The translations under genes and the position numbers were made by a program. Positions 7,756-13,318 of a stretch of 16,528 bases of DNA are shown here, piece by piece. The stretch spans positions 1-16,528 of the forward strand of contig CAYOXD010000066.1 in the NCBI GenBank assembly GCA_964407825.1, written 5' to 3'. The stretch is from CAYOXD01 sp964407825. GTDB lineage: Bacteria; Desulfobacterota; Desulfobacteria; Desulfobacterales; JAFDDL01. Below the pieces are notes generated by a model. That model was not told the DNA's origin. It did not search any database and saw only the letters and a program-made list of their open reading frames with translations. Each line of letters opens with the position of its first letter. The first letter of the stretch is position 1.

Positions 7756-9864
7756 TCAGTCCTGGGCCGCAAACGTCGGCGGCTCGGCGAGTTTGATCCA
7801 ATGGTTGAAATCATAGGTATAGCTGCCGGTCTTTGTCGGCGTGATGGGTTTATACACGATCCGACCGTCGGGCGCCACCTCCTTGATCACGATCCGCTTG
7901 TCCAGAATGGCGGTCCATTTCCTCACGAAGAGGAAGGTATAGGGCTGCAGTTTCGCGATCAGTCGATGCAGCTGGTGGCAGTAGGCCACCTGACGGGCGT
8001 GGTTGTAGGTCTGGCGGATCTTCACGATCAGATCATCGGCCCGCCGGTTCTTGAAACCGACGAAGTTCAGCTGATAGGGGTGCGTCTGGCTGGAGTGCCA
8101 GATCGGATAGAGATCCGGATCGAGTCCCATCTGCCAGCCCAGCACCACGGCGTCGAAATCGTGCAGATCGACCCGCTTTTGAATAAAAACGGACCACTCC
8201 AGCACATCCGTTGTCACATCGATCCCGATCCGCCGCCAGCTGTCCTGGGCGATGGCCAGGATGGCCTTCCGGATATTGTTTCCGTTGTTCGTGATGAGGG
8301 TGAAACGAAGGGGGTGCCCGTTCTTTTCCAGTATTCCCCGGGCATTGCGTTTCCATCCCGCCGAGGCCAGCAGAGCCAGGGCCTTTTTCGGATCATAGGG
8401 CAGCGGTTTGACGCTCCGATCGTAATAGTCCGTCTGTTTGGGGAATGGCCCTGTGATCCGCGCCCCCTGACCATAGAGCACATACCGGATAATCTTTTTC
8501 ACATCGATGGCCATTCCCAGAGCCCGCCGGACCCGGGGGTCATCGAAGGGTTTTCGCCGCATGTTGTAGCCGATATAGGTGTAGCCCAGGGAGAGGCCTG
8601 AAAAACTCTGGAACCGCTTATCGGCCCGGAGGCGTGCCACCTGATGGGGCTGAACGGCGTAACTGTCGAGGGTGCCGGCGTAGAACTCCATCTCCTGGGT
8701 GATGGTGTCCGGAATGATCCGATAGATATACCGATGGTAGTTGGGAGCCCCTTCCCAGTAGCGCTTGAATCGCTTCAGCTCGATGTACTGATCGCTCTTC
8801 CACTGGTAAAACCGGAAGGGGCCGCAGCCCACCGGGTGCCGGTTGAAGCGGCTGTCTCTCATGGTGAAGGTGTTCGGATTCTTCCCAAGCGACAGGGCCT
8901 CTTTTCTCAAGGCCCGGGCGTTTAGCAGGTGCTCGGGCAGGATGCCGATGGACCAGCTGGACATGGCCGGAGAGTAGAGGCGCTTGTAGACGACTCTGAC
9001 CGTGAGAGGATCCAGCACCGTCACCGATTTCACCGGTTCGAAATCCGACACCCGGGGAGAGAGATTTTTCGGGTTCATGACGGCCTCGTAAGTAAATTTG
9101 ACATCCCGGGCGCTGAAAGGGGAGCCGTCTTGAAACAGGACATGGGGTCGCAGGTGAAAGAGGATCACGGGGTTATGCTCGGTTGCCGGCACCAGCTCGC
9201 CAGCCCATTTGGCAGCCGTTTCCCTGGGGACGGCCCTTTCCGGCCGAATATGGGAGATACTGTCGAACGATTTGAAATAATCGGCGCCGAGAAGGGGTTC
9301 CAGGTCCTTGAAAATATCCGGATCCACCCGGTTGAGGGTGAGTCGGATCCGGGCGGGCGCGGAGACCCGGACCCGGACCTTCTCCGGTTTCGCTCCCTTT
9401 TCGACTGCCGGTAGCGCCCTCACCACCTCGAACTGCCGGGCCGGTTCCAGGGACACGCCGGTCACCTGCGGCCAGCCGGCGGTTAGCAGTCGCCTCCTGA
9501 GATAGGCGGCGACCCTGGCGGGGCCTGCACGGGGCAGGCCGGGGATGACAGCCCGGTCATTGATATCAAAGTAGGCCTCTTCGGAAATTTCCCAGCGGGT
9601 TGCGAGCCTGCCCCGGTAATGCAGGTTCCGGTCCCGGTCGATGAGCCCCTCGAACACGAGTCCTTCGATGTCAGCGCTGGCGGAATCCGCCGAAAGGACA
9701 GGGTTCAGGATATCGGCATCACCGATGGACGCGGTGATATAATCCTCCAAGCGTTGGGGATTGCCCTTGGTTTCCTCCTCATAGGTCGGAACCCAGAAAT
9801 ACGACTGCAGCAGGATGACAACCACAACGGTAGGCAACAGAATAAGGATTCTTCTGGTGGTCAT
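7756..9864 (-). CDS. Extracytoplasmic solute-binding protein, family 5, with large insertion
   Basis: Captures the solute and delivers it to the permeases. The 702-residue product is clearly longer than usual for family 5 (about 500-550). It starts with a basic tip and one hydrophobic stretch (about 6-24), with no lipobox cysteine and no obvious cleavage site, so it may stay membrane-anchored. Lobe I begins at about 40 (SIGDADILNPVLSADSAS, LVFEGLIDRD, RLATRWEIS). At about residues 96-232 there is an extra block before the family resumes with VILFHLRPHVLFQDGSPF and ARDVKFTYEAV. Later blocks are also typical: GCGPFRFYQW, LGYTYIGYNMRRKPFDDPRVRRAL, and a C-terminal lobe-closing region. The ATG at 9864 lacks a clear Shine-Dalgarno. 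First gene of the importer operon. The solute is unknown; peptide is only the family default. Confidence 0.92.
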   Translation of the reverse strand: MTTRRILILLPTVVVVILLQSYFWVPTYEEETKGNPQRLEDYITASIGDADILNPVLSADSASADIEGLVFEGLIDRDRNLHYRGRLATRWEISEEAYFDINDRAVIPGLPRAGPARVAAYLRRRLLTAGWPQVTGVSLEPARQFEVVRALPAVEKGAKPEKVRVRVSAPARIRLTLNRVDPDIFKDLEPLLGADYFKSFDSISHIRPERAVPRETAAKWAGELVPATEHNPVILFHLRPHVLFQDGSPFSARDVKFTYEAVMNPKNLSPRVSDFEPVKSVTVLDPLTVRVVYKRLYSPAMSSWSIGILPEHLLNARALRKEALSLGKNPNTFTMRDSRFNRHPVGCGPFRFYQWKSDQYIELKRFKRYWEGAPNYHRYIYRIIPDTITQEMEFYAGTLDSYAVQPHQVARLRADKRFQSFSGLSLGYTYIGYNMRRKPFDDPRVRRALGMAIDVKKIIRYVLYGQGARITGPFPKQTDYYDRSVKPLPYDPKKALALLASAGWKRNARGILEKNGHPLRFTLITNNGNNIRKAILAIAQDSWRRIGIDVTTDVLEWSVFIQKRVDLHDFDAVVLGWQMGLDPDLYPIWHSSQTHPYQLNFVGFKNRRADDLIVKIRQTYNHARQVAYCHQLHRLIAKLQPYTFLFVRKWTAILDKRIVIKEVAPDGRIVYKPITPTKTGSYTYDFNHWIKLAEPPTFAAQD

Positions 9865-9894
9865 ACGGGGTGACGGTAATTTATGGGTTGAGGA

Positions 9895-9912
9895 CGTCCC
9901 CCGGCGGGGACG
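9895..9912. repeat. GC-rich hairpin in the importer leader
   Basis: CGTCCCC (9895-9901) and GGGGACG (9906-9912) form a 7-bp perfect stem around the loop CGGC. It lies between the predicted promoter and the binding-protein start, about 31 bases before the ATG. No T-run follows on the minus strand, so an attenuator is not supported; it may affect translation or stability of the leader. Confidence 0.5.
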
Positions 9913-9953
9913 CCTTACGCGAGCGGGCCCAAGAAAACGGTTCTTATCCTGGC

Positions 9954-9982
9954 AGCATATGGAAAGCGTCCGTGCGAGTCAA
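9954..9982 (-). promoter_or_regulatory. Sigma70-like promoter of the importer operon
   Basis: On the minus strand TTGACT (9982-9977) and TATGCT (9959-9954) are separated by exactly 17 bases: 5 of 6 and 4 of 6 consensus matches. The expected start site is near 9946, giving a leader of about 80 bases before the binding-protein ATG. The position ahead of a five-gene operon supports it. Confidence 0.6.
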
Positions 9983-10186
9983 GAACAATCCCGCATTGGT
10001 ACCCTAAAGCCACAACGACTGTGTAATACGTGCCATAAAATTAGGAAAAAGATTACATGCGCCAATTCCTTCCCTGCCTAACAAAAAACCAACAAACCGG
10101 AATGATTAGAAAAGTGTAAATCAGCGTCTTTCAGGTATTTAATTTGCATATATTCCCCTTAAATAGCGTTACGGATTCGAACATGA

Positions 10187-10224
10187 TTCCGTCTTTAGGG
10201 CGGATCATCGATGTAAAGACGGAA
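10187..10224. repeat. Perfect 11-bp inverted repeat
   Basis: TTCCGTCTTTA (10187-10197) is matched exactly by TAAAGACGGAA (10214-10224), with a 16-base spacer. No T-run follows on either strand. It lies at the edge of the AT-rich tract, over 200 bases upstream of the importer promoter and about 260 upstream of the small plus-strand gene at 10487. It may be an operator for a dimeric regulator or an RNA hairpin; I cannot tell which. Confidence 0.6.
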
Positions 10225-10250
10225 CGGGGAAGATCTCAACAAAAAGGCCA

Positions 10251-10421
10251 ATGATCAAGCGACCTAAACAAGGCAAAGAAAGCGCATCCGCTCGTGACAG
10301 AGGCGGTGTACACACTGAAGCGAAAAGGTTGGGCCACCCGTTGATATCATCACATGCGAATCGGTCCATTTCATCGTTGGGTTCCTATCTCCTTGATGGA
10401 AGGGGACAGGGCATGGCGTGA
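10251..10421 (+). CDS. Doubtful 56-residue ORF
   Basis: An open frame from ATG at 10251, with AAGG four bases before it, to TGA at 10419-10421; it begins MIKRPKQGKESASARDRGG. It fills most of the space between the inverted repeat and the small Arg-rich gene. No motif, membrane segment or familiar sequence is visible, and composition is not clearly coding. The stop shares its A with an ATG that opens an 18-residue frame ending at 10477, ten bases before the next gene. This could be a small-gene cluster, a decayed gene or chance. Confidence 0.15.
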   Translation: MIKRPKQGKESASARDRGGVHTEAKRLGHPLISSHANRSISSLGSYLLDGRGQGMA

Positions 10422-10486
10422 TGTCCATCATTCTGGAGGATGAATTCTGGCAGAACTGGCGAGCAGCGGATGAGTAGAGGAAACAC

Positions 10487-10687
10487 ATGGACAATCTGGT
10501 AGATGCCATCAGGCTGAGGGACAACGGCGGCCGTCGTTCCGGTTTGGATCGACGCCAATTTTCATACAGTGGGTATTTACCCGAGCGACGGAGCGGAAAG
10601 GATCGCCGGTACGGGCCCGATCGACGAAAACCCCGTTTTTCAGGCATGCCGCTGCATCACCCAAATGAGCCCCCCCACAAGGATTGA
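10487..10687 (+). CDS. Small Arg-rich protein with RRSG-x-DRR repeats
   Basis: A 66-residue protein, unrecognised by name. Residues 16-47 hold a repeated basic motif: RRSGLDRR, then ERRSGKDRR, then YGPDRR, separated by a short aromatic spacer (QFSYSGYLP). Similar RRSGxDRR tracts occur in deltaproteobacterial proteins as I recall, but I know no function. The ATG at 10487 is preceded by AGAGGAAACAC, a good ribosome site. The repeats and ribosome site favour a real gene; there is no signal peptide or membrane segment. Strong positive charge would allow RNA, DNA or membrane-phosphate binding, but that is inference. It is the only likely plus-strand gene between the importer and the cysteine operon. 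Confidence 0.6.
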   Translation: MDNLVDAIRLRDNGGRRSGLDRRQFSYSGYLPERRSGKDRRYGPDRRKPRFSGMPLHHPNEPPHKD

Positions 10688-10928
10688 TGACGCCTTCTCC
10701 CCCTCCGGGAAGTATCAGCCATAACATTCCTCTCACGGTCAGCACCTCCCGCTCCGGTTGTCTGATCGCACCGTCCCTGTCAAGCACCGAAAAGTTTCCC
10801 CGGCATCGCATAGGGGAGCAGGCTCTCCCGCCGTGCCACATCACCGCCCAACGCTCCGCTTTCATGGGCCGTTTTGCCGATTCAGTGTCCATCCACGCTG
10901 CGGATGGACACCGTTTAAGATCCGGCCA
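10688..10928. other. Intergenic region after the small Arg-rich gene
   Basis: No gene is supported. Open frames cross it on both strands but lack ribosome sites and run antisense into neighbouring genes. Its one structure is the 9-bp inverted repeat at 10886-10910 downstream of the cysteine operon. Confidence 0.6.
10886..10910 (-). terminator. Hairpin downstream of the cysteine operon
   Basis: TGTCCATCC (10886-10894) pairs perfectly with GGATGGACA (10902-10910) around a 7-base loop, 18 bases past the stop of the last minus-strand gene. The stem and position suit a transcript end, but no T-run follows, so intrinsic termination is unproven; it could instead protect the 3' end from nucleases. 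Confidence 0.4.
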
Positions 10929-11177
10929 TCACATATGTTCAATATTATCTTTGAGTTGTGAAATTTCGATACCCAGGCTCACGCACTGCTTCCCCTCCAG
11001 GCACCTCTCGGCATCGCCATCATCGAGAAAGGTCTTGAGGCGGCGGCCGCCCTTGGCGAGGTGAACCACGTAGGCCCTTTCAGCCTCGTCGAACGCCACC
11101 TGCACGTCAATGCCGCATGCGCCGATATCCGGGTAGATTTCCATTATTTTCTTGCATATTTCCTCGTTGTTATACAT
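10929..11177 (-). CDS. Unknown 82-residue protein, third gene of the cysteine operon
   Basis: Not recognised. The protein begins MYNNEEICKKIMEIYPDIG and has four cysteines (C8, C21, C59, C65), a central basic stretch VVHLAKGGRRLKTFLDD (37-53) and a C-terminal helix-like part. No signal peptide or membrane segment is seen. The frame is open to 11336, but the ATG at 11177 follows GGGGAGGTGCTAT, one of the best ribosome sites in the window, which fixes the start. It follows cysK by 41 bases and so probably shares its transcript. With that context a cysteine- or sulfur-related role, for example as a regulator or sulfur carrier, is possible but unproven; the cysteines are not in a standard CxxC arrangement. 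Confidence 0.8.
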   Translation of the reverse strand: MYNNEEICKKIMEIYPDIGACGIDVQVAFDEAERAYVVHLAKGGRRLKTFLDDGDAERCLEGKQCVSLGIEISQLKDNIEHM

Positions 11178-11218
11178 ATAGCACCTCCCCTTTGGTGGTC
11201 GCTGGCATGAACAGGGCC

Positions 11219-12148
11219 TCAGCCGCCCGATTGGAACAGGTCCGTGCTCAAATACCGCTCGCCCGTGCTGGGGACAATGGCCACAATCCGCTTGCCCTTG
11301 GATTCCTTTCGCCGGGCCACTGCCAGAGCGGCCCATACCGCCGCACCCGATGAAATGCCGCCCAGAATGCCTTCCATTTTCGCCAGCTGTCTGGCGGTGG
11401 CAAAGGCATCATCGTTGGTAACGCAAACGATGTCATCGATCAGGCTGCGATCGAGAACCTCGGGCACAAATCCAGCGCCGATCCCCTGGATCTTGTGGGG
11501 ACCCGGCTTGCCCCCTGACAGAACGGGGGAGTCGGCCGGTTCCACCGCCACCAGCTTGAAATGGGAATTTCGAGGCTTGATGACCTGCCCGACACCCGTG
11601 AGGGTACCGCCGGTGCCGACGCCCGCCACCAGGAAATCGATCTTGCCGGCGGTGTCGCGCCAAATCTCCTCCGCCGTTGTTTCCCTGTGGATCCGAGGAT
11701 TTGCCGGATTCGAGAATTGATCCGGCATAAAGGCCTGCCCCCGGGTGTTCACCAGCTCCCGGGCCCTTTCGATGGCGCCCTTCATGCCCTGAGCGCCGGG
11801 GGTCAGAACCAGCTCGGCACCCAGGTGAACCAACAGCTTTCTGCGCTCCAGGCTCATGGTTTCCGGCATGGTCAGGCAGAGCCGATACCCCCTGGCGGCG
11901 CAAACAAAGGCCAGGGCGATGCCGGTGTTGCCGCTGGTGGGCTCCACGATGAGGGTATCGGGGGTGATTTTGCCCTCGCTTTCAGCAGCCTCTATCATCG
12001 ACACCGCGATCCGGTCCTTGACGCTTCCCAGGGGATTGAAAAATTCCAGTTTGGCGAACACCTCCGCATGGAGGCCTTCGGTTATCCGGTTGAGCCGGAC
12101 AAGGGGGGTGGAACCGATCGTATTGCTGATTGCAGGAAAAATAGCCAT
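11219..12148 (-). CDS. cysK: Cysteine synthase (O-acetylserine sulfhydrylase)
   Basis: Makes cysteine from O-acetylserine and sulfide with PLP. At 309 residues it has the family's usual length. K44 in NPLGSVKDR is the Schiff-base lysine; TSGNTG (71-76) is the substrate loop, GVGTGGTLTG (177-186) binds the PLP phosphate, HKIQGIGAGFVP (218-229) is the active-site lid and PSTGERYLST (293-302) the C-terminal block. The start at 12148 is preceded by GGGGAGGAGGTATC, a strong ribosome site. It lies 100 bases downstream of cysE, which supplies its substrate. The features fit CysK/CysM-type enzymes; CysK is preferred from the NPLGSVKDR and GIGAGFVP sequences. Confidence 0.96.
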   Translation of the reverse strand: MAIFPAISNTIGSTPLVRLNRITEGLHAEVFAKLEFFNPLGSVKDRIAVSMIEAAESEGKITPDTLIVEPTSGNTGIALAFVCAARGYRLCLTMPETMSLERRKLLVHLGAELVLTPGAQGMKGAIERARELVNTRGQAFMPDQFSNPANPRIHRETTAEEIWRDTAGKIDFLVAGVGTGGTLTGVGQVIKPRNSHFKLVAVEPADSPVLSGGKPGPHKIQGIGAGFVPEVLDRSLIDDIVCVTNDDAFATARQLAKMEGILGGISSGAAVWAALAVARRKESKGKRIVAIVPSTGERYLSTDLFQSGG

Positions 12149-12248
12149 GATACCTCCTCCCCATCCTTGGGGGCGTCCATATGCCTAAGACCCATCCAAA
12201 GATGTTTGAAATTTCGGGGTCGAAACCGGTTGCGGCCGAGCCATTGCA

Positions 12249-13199
12249 TCATCTGTAAATCAGCCGCGGTGATTCCATGATCACCTTGGTGTCCGGGGGG
12301 ACTGTTTCCGTGAGCCACACATTACCGCCAATGACCGATCGAGCACCGATAACGGTTTCTCCGCCCAGGATGGTGGCGCCGGAGTAAATGATGACGTCGT
12401 CCTCGATGGTCGGATGGCGCTTCTTTCCCCTGTACTGCTCCCCTGCGTGGGGCGGAAGGGACAGGGCCCCCAGCGTCACCCCCTGGTAGATGCGGACGTT
12501 ATTTCCGATGATTGTGGTTTCTCCAATGACGACACCGGTTCCATGATCGATAACGAAATTATTCCCTATCGACGCGCTTGGATGGATATCGATTCCCGTT
12601 TCGCTGTGCGCATGCTCCGACATGATCCTCGGAAGGATGGGCACCCCCAATTCCGAGAGCCGATGGGCAATCCGATAGACGGTTTGGGCAAAGATGCCCG
12701 GATAGCTGAAGATGATTTCATCGTGGCTTTTTGCGGCCGGGTCGCCCTCAAAGGTGGCCCGAACGTCCGCCGAGAGCATCCTGCGCAGCTGCGGCACGGA
12801 CGCCAGCATCGCCAGCGCGACCCGATGGCCCTCCTGCTCGCAGTCCCGGCATTCCCGGTTGTAACGGTAACAGTCATGTCGGATACTGTTGCGGATCTGC
12901 TCCGCCAGCAGATCGAAAAGGGCCGTTGCCGCCTTTCCCAGATGATACTTCAGGTTCACGGGGTCGAGCTTTTCACTGGAAAAATAACCCGGAAAGAGGA
13001 TTTCCCTGAACCTGTCGATGATGTCAATGATTGAACTGCGGGATGGGATCGGTTCATAGTCAACATGGAGGAAACATTCACCATCGCCGCAGTGGTCGAC
13101 GATGGTATCGGCAAGGGCTGGCAGCTGCTCCCGATAGTGTTGTCTGGAACCCGTACCCGTTTTGCAGTTTTCCTGCTTCGACTGGGTTGCGCTGTCCAT
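12249..13199 (-). CDS. cysE: Serine O-acetyltransferase, long form
   Basis: Acetylates serine with acetyl-CoA, the committing step of cysteine synthesis. Of its 316 residues, an N-terminal helical part of about 190 is followed by a left-handed beta-helix of hexapeptide repeats (IGNNFVIDHGTGVVIGE, TIIGNNVRIYQGVTLG, TILGGETVIGARSVIGG). The catalytic His is H219 in DHGTGVVIGE, with D204 in GIDIHPSA its likely partner. The frame opens at 13226, but the ATG at 13199 has GAGGGG five bases upstream, so I use it. The N-terminal part contains CxxC-like cysteines (RECRDCE, C117 and C120). The C-terminus ends SPRLIYR, without the terminal isoleucine that docks into CysK in enteric enzymes. First gene of a cysE-cysK operon. 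Confidence 0.95.
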   Translation of the reverse strand: MDSATQSKQENCKTGTGSRQHYREQLPALADTIVDHCGDGECFLHVDYEPIPSRSSIIDIIDRFREILFPGYFSSEKLDPVNLKYHLGKAATALFDLLAEQIRNSIRHDCYRYNRECRDCEQEGHRVALAMLASVPQLRRMLSADVRATFEGDPAAKSHDEIIFSYPGIFAQTVYRIAHRLSELGVPILPRIMSEHAHSETGIDIHPSASIGNNFVIDHGTGVVIGETTIIGNNVRIYQGVTLGALSLPPHAGEQYRGKKRHPTIEDDVIIYSGATILGGETVIGARSVIGGNVWLTETVPPDTKVIMESPRLIYR

Positions 13200-13243
13200 C
13201 GGAACCCCTCTTTCGTTGTGGGACAAGCTGTCGCTTTTCTATC

Positions 13244-13253
13244 GGTTATAACC
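13244..13253. promoter_or_regulatory. Palindrome at the expected cysE transcription start
   Basis: GGTTATAACC is a perfect 10-base palindrome placed 8 bases downstream of the -10 hexamer, so it spans the first transcribed bases. That is a common position for a repressor operator, but no regulator gene is nearby and the site is short. Confidence 0.3.
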
Positions 13254-13261
13254 CTTCCGTC

Positions 13262-13290
13262 AACATAAGCTTGGCCGCTTCCGTTGTCAA
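13262..13290 (-). promoter_or_regulatory. Sigma70-like promoter of cysE-cysK
   Basis: Minus-strand TTGACA (13290-13285, perfect) and TATGTT (13267-13262, 4 of 6) are separated by exactly 17 bases. The predicted start lies near 13255, about 55 bases before the cysE ATG. It sits in the 119 bases after the helicase stop, so the cysteine genes are probably transcribed separately from cooC and the helicase. Confidence 0.65.
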
Positions 13291-13318
13291 AGCGTATGGC
13301 AGGAGATGGAGATGGGGA

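Larger units (their letters stand above)
9865..10250. other. Intergenic region upstream of the importer operon
   Basis: No convincing gene on either strand. It contains the importer promoter (9954-9982), a GC hairpin in the leader (9895-9912), an AT-rich tract (34 G or C in positions 10081-10180, against a clearly GC-rich surround) and a perfect 11-bp inverted repeat (10187-10224). Plus-strand frames here have no ribosome site or recognisable motif. Confidence 0.6.

Noticed and set aside
10171..10190. GGATTCGAAC resembling the T-arm of a tRNA on the minus strand, considered as a tRNA remnant or attachment site
   Set aside because: The flanking bases do not form a T-stem beyond about three pairs, and no acceptor, D or anticodon arm is present. 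No integrase gene is nearby.
12149..12248. Open frame reading into the cysK leader, considered as a cysteine-sensing leader peptide
   Set aside because: It has no ribosome site, contains no run of cysteine codons, and no paired hairpins with a T-run follow.
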